From NCBI GenBank assembly GCA_015680905.1, contig CM027380.1, forward strand, positions 15,208,001 through 15,272,000: 64,000 nucleotides of DNA, read 5' to 3'. This document shows positions 36,129-48,108 of the stretch, in pieces (position 1 is the stretch's first letter; every line of letters begins with the position of its first letter). The notes under the pieces were generated by a model. That model had not been told where the DNA came from and ran no database searches. It saw only the letters and a list, made by a program, of their open reading frames with translations. This DNA comes from Coptis chinensis. Taxonomy: Eukaryota; Streptophyta; Magnoliopsida; Ranunculales; Ranunculaceae. Position numbers and translations under genes: made by a program.

Positions 36129-37481
36129 CGCTAACCATATTCACATTCCTTCGTAAGAAATTATATGCATTATATCATAATATATCACAAATCATGTCCA
36201 ACAACTCGCTCATACTTAAAGCCAATATTTTTTTTTAAAAAACACTCGTCTACTTATGAGAACGAGGAAATATATCACAACTAGAGAGTACATTCATCCC
36301 TCGTGAGTATTAACTCACACAAACCACGTATACATTTCTCATAAGAAATCATGTACATCATAATACATAAATATTCATATGCAATAACTCAGTCACACGT
36401 AAAATCAATATTTTACTTTGCTTATTAATTATCTCGTTGACTTATTTATAAAAGACACAGCCCAACCTTTAGTTTATACTCCACGATTTGCACTACACAC
36501 ATTTGCCAAATCACACATATCCGTGTGCCTCACTTACACCGAGTATCACTACAAGACATATGTCCCAAATGGGGATATCGCCTCTAGGAAACATATTTTC
36601 ATCTTGTAAACTCGTAACTTGTGAGTCACAGCCATCTCTGGGCTTTCCATACACATACACAAAGCCTCTTTTAGGCATAACAAAATATCAGGTTATTCAT
36701 GACACATTCAATGAATACCTTGGGTCATTCCCGCAACATTCAAAGAATACCCATCATAACATTAACAGTTCATTCATGTCACATTCAATGAATACATTGG
36801 GTCATTCCTGCCACATTCAAGAAATACTCATACATACATTCCCGTACACTCAAGGAATACAACCCACCCGCAAGGCGAATGCCTTAGTTCCTCTCTAAGA
36901 CGGCTTTTCACATGACATCATTAGTCATAAATATTTCTTTTCATCAAAGAGGCGTGGAGAGATCTAAATATGTGGGTGACGCATTAAATTTTCACCGGAC
37001 ACTTTTACACCGGATTTTAACACTCAAAAGTTCTCATTTATTATAATATTTTAATTACAAAACAAACATCGTCTCAAATAATAATTCATTACTAAAGATT
37101 TCAAACACAATAATTAATCAACTCACCTCATTATCAATTATATAAATCATAGATATCAAAAGGTTCAATCAAGAATAACGTATTAGTTAAATGTCTCATG
37201 AATACATTTTAAACAACCACAATCACGTACACAATTAAATACTAATATTTTTCACATATAGTTATCACAATAACTAATAACTAATAACTAATAACTAATA
37301 TATAATATAGTGGCTGCATTTTTGCTCAAAGCTGCTTACGTATCCAAATCTTTCAAGATTGGAATCAAGTCTTCGTAGTTCTTATCAGCCCCATAGTCAA
37401 AGTCAAAGAACAATAAGAATTCATGCTTTACAGTTGCACACTTCATTTCCTTTTCATTCCTCAATTATATATTTATATATA

Positions 37482-37516
<35 letters not shown>

Positions 37517-37789
37517 CAAAACTTTAATGTAACATGTCACGTGAGATAACATAAATCTATATTAACATTAATTTAGTATATATACAACAATTATACTTGG
37601 AATATAATACAAATGTGAAATTAAACAATCAAGATTCAAGACACTCATATGTCTAAATAAAATCATTTATCTCATTGCAATAATAAAAGTTAACTAGAGC
37701 TCCCCTAAAAAGAAAACATGGCAGGTTATCTAGGTAACTTGCCAAAACAATAACGTTTCCTATAGCCATCCAAATGATACACCACTTGA

Positions 37790-38600
37790 TTATTTGAAAA
37801 CTAGGATAGATATACTTACTTTTTTATGTAGAACTCGAAGTCCCAACCTCAACCCATCGAGAAGAAAACTTAGGTTGAAAATGGTAAAAATCCTAATTTT
37901 CAGCAAACTAGAATTCTGACGCATTATTTTCCGGAGACCCCAACTCTTTCCACAGGTGTCCAAACGTGACAAGGCTTTTTGATTTGAAAAGAAAACTCTC
38001 AGAACTTACTCATTTATGTTTTACAAAAATACTCAATCTCATTCTAAATGTGCCAAAATTAGGCTTGAACACAGTGCACAAAAACTGATTTCCGACGCAC
38101 TGTTTTCTGTCAGTCAAACTTCCAGACGTCATAATTAATTCCACGGGTCTTTGAATGAGATGAGGCCAATTGGGATAGAAAGAAGACTTCCATATCTTAC
38201 TCTTTTATGTTTTATAAGAATTCTAACTCTCACCCTAACTATTTTAAAACTGGACTTGAACACAGTGCGCAGAAACTGATTTCTAACACATTGTTTTATG
38301 TCAACCAAACTTCAAGACATTATATCTATCTCCACAGACCTTGGAATGTGACGAGGCCAATTGGGTTGGAAAGAAAACTCAGAAAACTCACTTTTTCATG
38401 TTTTGGAAAGAGTTTGAATCTGACTCTAACTATGTGAAAACTTGATTCCAAACCAGACATAGACCGGATTTGTGCAATCAGAAAAGTTTGACATGCCAAC
38501 TTCCGAAGGGTGTAAGTCCTTCTACATAAACCGAAATGCTATGGGGCTTTTTGAGTTTGAAAAAGGGCTGATAACACTTACTTAAAGTTCTTTAAATAAA
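37790..38600. repeat. 190-bp tandem array, about 3.5-4 degenerate units
   Basis: Successive units share the landmarks TTACTCATTTATGTTTTA, CTTGAACACAGTGC, AAACTGATTTC and GATGAGGCCAATTGGG, spaced about 190 bp apart (for example 38009, 38199 and about 38386). A weaker unit precedes them near 37816. Units differ by perhaps one base in five to ten, so the array is old. It lies in the 4.6-kb LTR-like block and has no open frame of note. Confidence 0.8.
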
Positions 38601-41600
38601 ACCAAAATCAATCTCTAAACACACTGAAATTCGTCTCCAAATCAGACAAAATTCATAACATGAACATGAGCAAAACACACCAGTTTTGCAACAAAGTGTA
38701 CACCTATATATGAGTACTTATCTAATTTAATAGAAGAGTTCATTGCTCAGGTAAGACCTTTATACTAAAAGAAAATCAAGAGATAAGTTTAAAACCAATG
38801 TGGAGGTTAGGCTTATAGCCTTGTATAAGTCTAACTTGTAGGTTCATTCAAAACCGATATATATAAAGGTTACACTAAATCTGACACTAATAGTTTTGTA
38901 TAATTATTAAATGGGTAACAAGTTAAGGGTGTATCATACCTCCTGTATAATCAAAACCGTACCCTTTCTAGAGTTTCATTATAAATCCATCCATAGACGT
39001 CATGTGTCATAACTTCTTATATTTTGAATATTCAACTCCACAATTTCAAATAACCAATTCTTAGCAATGCAAATAAAATCAACCAATATAATACAAAGTC
39101 TAACCACCAGGTAAGCATATCAATACATATACACATAAATTTAGCCAACATGATACCAGCGTGGAATACCCACATTAATTTCTACCCGTGAAAACCATAT
39201 CAAGAAATACTCACACCATTTGTTATAATCACTACTTTGTGACTATCACAAGAACAAAACCTAAGTGCGAATGTATCTGAATAAGAAATAAATAAAAATA
39301 AACCACTCACTAATGTAGTTAATTAATGTGAAAATCTAACTAAGTTAGGTCCACTCACCTCTGTTGTGTTTACGAGCGGCGTGAAGGAATAAAAACTTGA
39401 GAACGAATAACGCCTCGTAACAATCATCAGAAAGCAATCATAATAATCTTCGTCATTCTCTTATTTTTCCACTGTGTAAAACTCTCTCTCTCTCTCTCTC
39501 TCTCCCTGTTTAAAACTCTCCGTATAAACTCTTGTGTAAAACCTTTTTTTTTTCAAAAACCCCTTAAAAATAGGGAATGGGGTTTATCCTCTTTACCTTA
39601 TCTCTTTCTAATCTTTATCCTTTTTATTTTTATCTATTATTATTATTATTATTATTTAACTTTATATATATTTAATTAAAAAGGAGAATAAAAATAGGGG
39701 TGTTATAGACTCCTATGGATTCGAACAACAAACTCCAGTCAGATGTGAGAGAGTTGTATTCCGATGTTGAGAGATATCGTAGACTGGTGGGAAAACTGAT
39801 TTATGCTACTATCACTCGCCATATATCCTTTTGTTGTTAGTGTAGTATCTTAGCACCACAGATTCCTCACTACCAAGCTGTTATTCGTATTGTGTGGTAT
39901 TTGAAAGGTTTTCCAAGTCGTGGATTGATATATCATTCTAATAGATATTTTGATGTTGTTGGATATGCATATGTTGATTATGCAGGATCTATCTTAGATA
40001 GACAATCCACCACTGGGTATTGTACCTTCTTTGGTAGCAATTTGGTGACTTGTAAAAGTAAAAAGCAAACAATTATGGCAAAATCTAGTGTAAATGTTGA
40101 GTATAGAGCTATGGTTTAGGGTACTAGTGAGTTAGTGTGGATTCGTAATTTGTTACATGCATGATATGAGTTGGGTTTTGTAGTACAACTACCTATACCA
40201 CTTCATTGTGACAATCAGGCAGCCATCCATATTGCCTCTAATATAGTATTTTGATCATGAGCAAACTAAGCACATATAGGTGGATTGTCATTATGTCCGA
40301 CATAAAGTTGAAACAAATAAAGGAGATTAGTACTCTTTACGTGGCGTCTAATAATCAGTTAGCTGATATCTTCACCAAACTAGTGTTTCGTCCAGTCTTG
40401 AATTATATTTGTAACAAGCTGGGCATAAGTGATATCTATGCTCCAGTTTGAAGGGGGTGTTGACGTATGTAGAGTCCCACAATGTTGTAAGTATTGACAC
40501 GTATTTAATAGTTGTTGTTTTGGTGTATGAGCATGTTGTCCCCAAAAAACTATGGAGCATACCACCCCAATGCAATAGAAGCGAACAACCAATATCAAAC
40601 GCGGTAGAAGCAACAACCCACAACTACGGTGTATGAAATCAATTAAATAACTCCTAAACAATGTAAACTACTCACCAATTCAAACAAACAACCAAGAGAA
40701 GAGAGACAAAAATTTACGTGGTTTAGCTTGCACCTAATCCAATCCACAACCAAATAGAGAAATTTCCAATAGAGAGTATTCAAAAGAGTACAATAAACTC
40801 TCACCTTGATTCCAAAGAATCCCCAAAGCTTCCCAAGAAGAAACTCACAAATCTCTATTTGTCTCTCCTCACAACAATGTTATCTCAACTCTACAACTTT
40901 CAATGGTGTAGACAACTACCAAAGAGTTTGGGCATAAACAAATGAAGAGAAGACTCAAGTCTTTCTTTTTCCAAAACTCTCTCAAGAGAGGCACCAAATC
41001 CCAAACCCTAGCAACCAATTTTTGTCTCACACTTCTCTCTTCTAAACCCTAACTTTGTTTTAAAGTGTAGCTTAAATTTCAGTGGGTTCATTTTGGCAAC
41101 TCACTACACCATAATAGGATATTTGCAACACGCACCTTTTTTGCTTTGCAACGGTTATTTACCGTTAGTAAATTGCCAACACTATATAAGCGTTGGAAAT
41201 GTTGTAAAGCGTTACTTTATTTCATTAAATTTCTGGAATTAATTGCTAACGCTTGAAAATCGTTTGAGAAGTGTTACAAATCCAAAAAACCGAAACAACA
41301 TCGAAATTTCAAAAAGAAATAAACAAAAAAGAAATCGTGGTCGGTATATAGAAAACCTCTCATTCTCTCTCACAGCCGCTAGGTTAGGGTTTTGTTATCT
41401 TTGTTCCTCTTTCTCTCCTTCAACCCCTCCTCCTCTTCCCCAGAACAATCACTTCCTACCTTCTTCTTCCTTTTCTAATTACCAACAAATGGATTGGGTT
41501 GAAACCAAAGCTTTCAAAACCCGTTTTTAGCCTGAGATGTTTGCTTTGAAAACAACAACAACGACCCAACAAGTTTGAGGCCCATCTTCTTGTTTTTGCA

Positions 41601-41989
41601 GCTATTTGTGTTGGGTTTCTTGGTCTCTCTAACTTAAGAAGTATATTTTTTTTTCTGTAAATCTACTGCTGTGTGTTTGAGCTTCACGTTCTTAAACGCA
41701 AATAGTCATAATAACTTCTACTCTGTACTCATACTTTTATTGCTTTCGTAAGTAATGCATTATCTTAATGGAATTTTAATCCCTTAGTTAATGGTGAAGA
41801 ATAAGAAGTTAAGTGTCCGGTCCGATCTTATCTTGTGCTTAAATGTTGGCATCTCGGGTGCGGGTTTATTTAGAAATCCCCGATGGTGGAAACTTGGCGT
41901 AAAACAATTCATTCTAAGATGATTCTCAAGTCTTAATCTCAATCCTCTATCATACTTCTGTTTCGTAAAAGGACAGCTTAGCGAAAAAA

Positions 41990-42190
41990 TTGTTGGTTGG
42001 AGGAGAGTGGATAAGAGTACTTATAAATGGCTTCTCTATTGATTCTTTGATAAAGTTAATTCCTGATTCAGATGTTTTTTCTTGGCAGGGAGTTCCTTAT
42101 GTTATATATTGGAAGGATTCGTTGTCATGTTATGCAGCTTGCCATTTTCGTGAGGCATTAATGTTAGTGGTTCAGAAGTACTACATTTAA
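41990..42190 (+). pseudogene. Captured fragment of an unidentified host gene
   Basis: An open stretch reads ...LIKLIPDSDVFSWQ then GVPYVIYWKDSLSCYAACHF. A good splice acceptor (TTTTTTCTTGGCAG) lies at about 42076-42089, just before GVPYVIYW, so this looks like part of a captured exon. The string reminds me of the conserved C-terminal region of plant FAM91-like proteins, but that is memory without a check. It lies in the same CACTA element as the two firmer fragments and on the same strand. Confidence 0.4.
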
Positions 42191-42356
42191 CTGTTATGAA
42201 AAATGCATCTTGGATGGTGGGGATAGCTAGTTAAATGTGTATCTGTTCTATGTCTAATTACTTAAAACTTGCGCCTAGGGTTGATACTTGTCACATGTTT
42301 GATCAACACTTGTGGTAATCAATCATTTTATGAATCTTGGCTATCAAAAATAAAAG

Positions 42357-43297
42357 GAAGTTTTGCGTTTCTTGAAGTGAATGACGGGTCCTGTCAGACT
42401 AGTCTTCAAGTTATTGTTAATTCTTCTGTTACTTGTCTATCCACTCTCGCGGCAGGTCGGCACTTGCGTTTATGTTGAGGGTGTTTTGACGAAAACTCCT
42501 CAAGGTACTAAACAGAAAGTTGAATTAAAAGTCGACAAGCTTTTTCATGTTGGTCCCGTCGATTCGGCTACTTACCCGATTCCCAAAACCAAACTCACTC
42601 TTGAACGGCTTAGAGATTTTGTTCATATGAGGCCAAGGACTAACACCGTAATTTTTTTTTTTTTTATATACTATACTGTATGATTTATATTATTTATTTA
42701 TCTTGTGTTTTTGGGGTTCATATTTCTGCAGTTGCTCGAATAAGGAATGCACTGGCTTATGCAACTCACACATTTTTTCAGATGCACAACTTATATGTGC
42801 ACACTCCGATTATTACTACTAGTGATTGTGAGGGTGCCGGAGAGATGTTTCAAGTTACAACATTATTTAGTGATGCAGATAAGGTGGACAAGGAGCTGAA
42901 ACAGAAACCGCCTCCATCTGAAGGCGATATAGAAGCCGCAAAAACTTTGTCTCGGAGAAAGGAGAGGTCAAATCTGCTAAAGCCAAAAGGAAGATATAAC
43001 TGATTTGGTGGACTGAGTTAAAGAAGGCCAATGCAAGGATGATCTGACACATCTAGAAGAAAAATTTAAACTCAAACCCGCCTCCCGAGAAGGATGGGAA
43101 GATTGATTATACTCGTGATTTTTTCGCTTGGCAAGCATTTTTAGCGATTCGGCCGACTCGAGGTTGAGACATTTGCTTGTGCTCTTAGCAATGTTTATAC
43201 ATTTGGACCAACTTTTCGAGCTGAACATTCTCACACATCAAGGCATCTCACAGAATTTTGGATGGTAGAGCCTGAGATAGCATTTGCAGATTTAGAG
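42357..43297 (+). pseudogene. Captured asparaginyl-tRNA synthetase fragment
   Basis: The segment matches cytosolic plant AsnRS (class II; charges tRNA-Asn). Recognisable pieces in order are FAFLEVNDGS in the anticodon-binding domain (about 42361), [33 protein letters not shown] followed by a GT donor (42648), [37 protein letters not shown], and finally [17 protein letters not shown] to [10 protein letters not shown] with donor GTATGA at 43298. An intron of about 70 bp (42648-42719) is retained. The piece starts inside the gene and stops before the C-terminal catalytic motif. The frame changes at least twice (near 42460 and in the linker around 42950-43130), so no synthetase can be made. It is a gene fragment inside a transposon. 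Confidence 0.88.
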
Positions 43298-44002
43298 GTA
43301 TGAGATGTTATTTTACGTCATTTCAATTGTACCAACATAAAACTGACCAAAGATTACACTCCAGCTTTATAAAATGTTCATGATATACAACAACATGTGC
43401 ATACACACATTAGAACACACACTGGTTGAACCTCCAAAAATATGTTTGTATCAAACATAGTCAGACATTCATGTAGTCCACTGTTCACAGAATCAGAATA
43501 AAAATTGTCTCATGATCTCCCTTCTCCCTAGATTAACCTTATTTTTTTTTTTATCCGTGTGCGATTAGGGTGTTTCTATGACAGGTCATATTTTGTATTT
43601 CTTTTAACTATTTTCTTTGTAGGGGATATCGTGTACATGAGTGTTTACTGGACCTCTAACTTTAATCTCCAACTAATTTTTGATATCTATTGAACTTTTT
43701 TTCAATCTTTTTTGTTTAATCTCTTGTTATTTTTATTCTCGGATCTGGGTGCACAGCAACGTGTTTTTAGTTCTGTTTGATTAAACATTGTTTCTTTGTA
43801 ACTTCAGATACATTTTTAACAAGTTCTTCAGTTATTTGTTTATATCAAGAAGATGTCATCCAAAATTCATAGGTTAAAGTCTACTTTGAAAGTGCATTTC
43901 TAAGAGCAGTTGCAATGTGCTCTTGGCAACGGAGTGTGGCTCAGTGTGGCAGGCTGAAAGGTGTACTGTTGTGTTCTGAGTTATGGCTGATGAGAGTTGA
44001 AA

Positions 44003-44707
44003 CATGCTCTTAAAGCTTCTTCTTAGTTGGCTGCAAAAGAAGGTCCTTACGAGACGTACCAAGGGTGCCCTGTGAGCAAGGTATGTAACTAGAGGGTTGT
44101 AACTTCTTTTGTGCATTTCTGTTTCCTTTGGGAGGAAGAATACACAATCCCCTCTCATTTGAATAAGGATAAAAGATGTGGCTTGAGTTGTCTGTTAATA
44201 AATCATTCGTTGTGCATGTAATAAGGATTTTATAATTTTTGGACTATAGGGGATTCTTCAACCAGACATGTGGGGTGTAGTACCATCAGATAGGTGGGAT
44301 TGGTCAGCTCTCAAGTCACTGATCAGCAAGAATGGAGGGAGAAATTCTCTTCTTGTAGCTCCTATGTCGACTGCTTCAACTAGCCAAATACTTGGCAACA
44401 ATGAGTGCTTTGAGCCGTATACCTCTAATATATACAGCCGTAGAGTTTTAAGGTAAACTATTATCATTGTTATGATAATAATATATATTTTTGTATGATT
44501 ATTTTTAAGATTTCAAAAGTTATGTACTATGCAACCTTATCCCCATTTTTTATTTATTACTGGTGAATTTGTTGTGGTGAACAAAGACCTTCATGACTTA
44601 GTTGAGATGGGTCTGTGGTCTCCTGCTCTGAAAAACAAGATAATTTATGAAAATGGATCGGTTCTTACAGTCGTAGAGATTCTCGATGACTTGAAAGCCA
44701 TTTACAG
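44003..44707 (+). pseudogene. RNR1: Captured ribonucleotide reductase large-subunit fragment
   Basis: It matches the plant ribonucleoside-diphosphate reductase large subunit, which makes dNDPs. Three exon pieces are kept with introns between them: 44003-44080 (HALKASS, a stop, then LAAKEGPYETYQGCPVSK), 44250-44452 ([53 protein letters not shown]) and 44561-44707 (GEFVVVNKDLHDLVEMGLW to DDLKAIY). The piece includes the [10 protein letters not shown] region with the active-site Cys and Glu of the family. The first exon has a stop where functional genes have an acidic residue. The acceptor before 44561 reads AC instead of AG, and one Leu codon is missing after VVVNKDL. It covers a small internal part of the gene, so it is non-functional. 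Confidence 0.9.
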
Positions 44708-47338
44708 GTATAACTGGGAAGTTCACATTATTTTATGATGGCGGAAAAATGAAGAAAGAACTTTTGCCCAAGAGTTGTATACTTGTTCAGTGATGAATTT
44801 TTCTAGTTTATATTATTTATCTTTCATTTCACGAAGACAAAGTGCGAACAAAAATACGGTTCAGTTATAAATATTTTTAGAATTAGTTAGGTTTTGATTA
44901 TATATGAGTTATCATTTGTCGTAAGATCAATTGAATATATTGTTACTCATTTTCTAATTAGAGAAAAGATGTAATTTTTTATTCTTTTATAATCAGAAGT
45001 GTTTCAAGTTCAATTTGTTTAATTGCTTATTATTATTATTTTTTAATATATTTTTCTTTGGAAAATGATTTGTTCAGGTTCATGAAAAGGAAAAATGGAT
45101 AAGTTCATATATTTGTTTCTATATGTAACCTGTCATTTGTGCTGGTTATGGGTGTATGGGGCAGGAAAAAAAAAATATATTTTTTTACCCTATCAACACA
45201 TTAGTAACGGTTGTAAACCGTTGCAAAGCAAAAATAAGTATTAAAGCATCTATTAATAATAGTTACAAATCAAACTACGCAACGCTTTTTAACCGTTAGT
45301 AATTGTTACTTTGCAACGGTTAATAACCGTTGGAAAATTTGGTTTGCAACGCTTTGTAAACGTTAGTAATTGTGACTCTGCAACGCTTTTTAATCGTTGG
45401 AAAATTTGATTTGCAACGCTTTTTAACCGTTGCAAATATTTCCAACACTTTGCCCACGCCCAATTTGCAACGCTTAAAAAGCATTGCGAAAATTATTCGC
45501 AACGCTTTTTTGCCGTTGCAAATGGCCTATTATGGTGTAGTGTGATTGCCAAAATATCAAGGCCCATTAGGCCAATCCCAACAATCCTCCACCTTGGTGA
45601 GAATTTCTCAAATTCGAGCCGACCAATCCGTTACACCAAACCAAACTGACCAAAGTGCTACACCCGACCAACCAACAAACATCAAAGAGAGAACCAACCA
45701 ATCCAACTATCAATGTCCCTAAGGACCCAACAATGACTGCACCACGAAGTGGTTACCTACGTACTTGGTAAAGGGATCAAGCCTTCGTAGTTCTTCCATA
45801 CCCCCAAAAAAGGGGTCAATCAACAATCATTGTCCATATCAATGCCCGGAAGGGCGTGAGTCCCTCAAGGGATCACCAACAAACTTTAACACAAAGGGGT
45901 CAAAAGTACCAAATATCATCTCCACTTCCATGCATCAACTAGAGAAGTTCCAATACCATCTCTCGGATCATGAGATGTTTTTATTCCATCTCTAGGATTT
46001 GGAGATATTCCAATACCCCGAAACCTCGTATGGTTTCCAACAACAACAAGTGGCTTCGCAGCTACAGTATACTCATGGACTTGAGTATTTTCAACGACAA
46101 CAATGATTTTTTTTTTCACTAGCTGCGTACCTAACCAATTTCTCATAACAAGGAGTGGCATCAATCTCCACCTCTTCCGATATCTTTTCCACATCCGAAT
46201 CAAAATGCTCAAATGAAACAATCTTCTATTTCTTTCCAAAGCCACAACTTTTCCTCCTAGTAGCTTTTCCAATAACCGAACAACAAGGAGAATGATCATC
46301 ACTTGCCCCAACCATACTTCTATTTAGGAAGTATAAGCTCTCTCATCGTGTGCCTCTCATTACCACACGTGCACCAGCAACAACCTTTAGAGTTCCATCA
46401 GATAAAATAATTTTCAACCCACAAGACTCTAAAACACTCAATGAGATGAGATTATTTTTCAAATCAAGAATATACCTTACATTAACCAAATTTCTAATTG
46501 TTCCATATTCTAACTTCAACCGAATTGTTCTAACTCCACCAATTTTGCAAATATGGCCATTGCCTAACAAAATATCACCATCTAACTCCTGAAAGTTAGC
46601 AAACCAATCCCTATTGGGACACATATGGTAGGAGCAACCTGAATCCAAAATCCACTATGACGTGGAGCAACCAATAGAAGATGTAACCGACAATGACAAA
46701 GTTTCAACCACAATCTCATCTTTACAACAACGTGCACGATTCAATTTTTTCTTTAATTTGGAGCACTTATTTTCTAATGTCCCCAACGACGACAATATGC
46801 ACATTCATTATTCACAAGAGCTCTTCTACTTCTCGACTTCTGCCTAGAACCAACCAAACTACCAGTGTTCAAATAGAGGCGGTCCTCTACATTCCTTCCC
46901 AAGTACTTGTCTTCCAATGTCTTGAACATATCCTTCGTAAAGGTTTCCAAAATGACATAGTACTTTCATGTTCAACATCTCCCAAACGTCTACTTTCATA
47001 TCTCTTGGCTTATCGCCAAGAGCATCATCCAAACTATTTACGGTTAACAAATCAACAACCTCCATTTTCCACATATCAAAGTCGATGTTCCAATCTAAAC
47101 TCTCGATATCAACCATTACAATAGGAGTCCCAACCATAGAATTTGACATAATTGTCACATTCTCAATTTCCATAACACCCAAACACTAACAACCAAAGAA
47201 ACACCCTCTTAGAAATTTCTTCAAACACTACCAATGCGGAAACAACTAATGAAACCAAAATATTTGATTTCAATCAAACTTCTACCACAAACAAACACCA
47301 ACTATGCCAAGGTAGAACCTTTGGCTCTGATACCAATT

Positions 47339-47958
47339 TGTTGTGCTTTAAAAACTATAGAGCACACCAACCTAATGCAACGAAAGCGAACAACTAATAT
47401 CAAACGTGGTAGAAGTAACAATCCACAACTACGGTGTATGAAATCAACTAAATAACTCCTAAACAATATAATAAACAATGTAAACTACTCACCAATTCAA
47501 ACAAACAACCAAGAGAAGAGAGACAAAGATTTACGTGGTTTAGCTTGCGCCTAATCCATAACCAAATAGAGAAATTTTCAATAGAGAGAATATTCAAAAT
47601 AGTACAATAAACTCTCACCTTGATTCTAAAGAATCCCCAAAGTTTCCCAAGAAGAAACTCACAAATCTCTATTTGTCTCTCCTCACAACAATGTTCTCTC
47701 AACTTTACAACTTTACAACTTTCAATGGTGTAGACAACTACCAAAGAGTTTGAACATAAACAAATGAAAACTCAAGCCTTTCTTCTTCTAAAGCTCTCTT
47801 AAGAGATGCACTAAATCTCAAATCCTAGCAACCAATTTTTGTCTCACACTTCTTTCTTCTAAACCCTAACTTTGTTTTAAAGTGTAGTTTAAATTTCGGT
47901 AGATTCATTTCGGCAAATAGTTGCCAAAATATCAAGGCCTATTAGTCCCATCCCAACA
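47339..47958 (-). repeat. 5' LTR of Copia fossil 2
   Basis: A 620-bp LTR, TGTTG at the left edge and CCAACA at the right edge as written on the plus strand. It aligns over its length with 40534-41101 joined to 45543-45583. The adjoining primer-binding site lies two bases to its left. Confidence 0.88.
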
Positions 47959-48108
47959 GAGCAAAACTTATCATCCAAGTTAGGTTTAGCATAAGTTACG
48001 TAACCTTTATTTTTCTTGTGCCTCCGTCCTTTTTTTTCTTTACATTATCTCCTAACCCTAACTAGCTAATCTCTAATGACTATATGACTCTCTTAGTATC
48101 AACTAACA

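Larger units (their letters stand above)
35135..39707 (-). mobile_element. Long solo-LTR-like block, 4.6 kb, inserted in Copia fossil 1
   Basis: It begins TGTCACACCCCAAATTTCC and ends ATAGGGGTGTTATA. The flanks are GACTT (35130-35134) and GACTC (39708-39712), a 5-bp duplication with one difference, and the host element's reverse transcriptase region resumes after it. The termini match those of 25464-28832 in kind, and no gag or pol is visible. It contains a triplicated 57-bp unit and a 190-bp tandem array. The reading is a solo LTR of a long-LTR family in minus orientation; an alternative is a large non-autonomous LTR derivative. It is an old fossil. Confidence 0.65.
41102..45542. mobile_element. 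Pack-CACTA: 4.4-kb CACTA-ended transposon carrying host gene pieces
   Basis: The ends CACTACACCATAATAGG (41102) and its complement (to 45542) continue as inverted repeats for about 28 bp (then ATATTTGCAAC or CCATTTGCAAC). Both subterminal regions are packed with GCAACG / CGTTGC motifs, about eight in the last 350 bp, as in CACTA/En-Spm elements whose transposase binds such arrays. The insertion interrupts the LTR of Copia fossil 2. The expected 3-bp duplication is not evident (ACT against TGA). No transposase is seen. Instead the body holds fragments of asparaginyl-tRNA synthetase and ribonucleotide reductase large subunit, a probable third fragment, and a pyrimidine-rich leader-like stretch (41360-41500). 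Intron borders are kept, so capture was at DNA level. It depends on an autonomous relative for movement. Confidence 0.88.
40534..47958 (-). mobile_element. Ty1/Copia fossil 2, internally reduced, inserted in the 3' LTR of fossil 1
   Basis: It is bounded by the exact 5-bp duplication GAGCA (40529-40533 and 47959-47963). Minus orientation follows from the primer-binding site (complement of TGGCTCTGATACCA, 47322-47335) beside the LTR at 47339-47958, and from a purine tract just right of 45583. The other LTR is 40534-41101 plus 45543-45583, split by a CACTA element. The internal region is only about 1.75 kb, with gag-like sequence (about 46860-47180) and protease-like sequence (about 46343-46648, DSGCSYHM). 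Integrase and reverse transcriptase are absent, so it depended on other elements. It has several disruptions. The two LTRs differ moderately; it is younger than fossil 1. Confidence 0.88.
28918..48108 (+). mobile_element. Ty1/Copia retrotransposon fossil 1, host of the nest
   Basis: The 5' LTR is 28918-29175 (TGTTGACG ... CTAACA). The primer-binding site TGGTATCAGGAGCC is at 29176-29189, a polypurine tract at 40451-40457, and the 3' LTR is 40458-40533 plus 47964-48108. Target duplications are AGAAT (28913-28917) and ATAAT (48109-48113). Parts in order: gag from about 29428, protease near 30490, gag-pre-integrase to 31011, integrase from about 32635, reverse transcriptase about 34380-35134, RNase H about 39892-40450. 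Removing four insertions leaves about 5.1 kb, a normal Copia length. The LTRs differ strongly, so it is the oldest layer of the nest. It is thoroughly broken, with well over ten disruptions. Confidence 0.9.

Noticed and set aside
39485-39655. (CT)n and (TTA)n tracts, and (TA)n at about 37485
   Set aside because: They are ordinary microsatellites within the LTR-like block, with nothing further to support a function.
41102-45542. The AsnRS and RNR1 matches as resident host genes
   Set aside because: Both are partial, broken in frame and enclosed by one pair of CACTA ends inside a retrotransposon LTR, so they are captured fragments.
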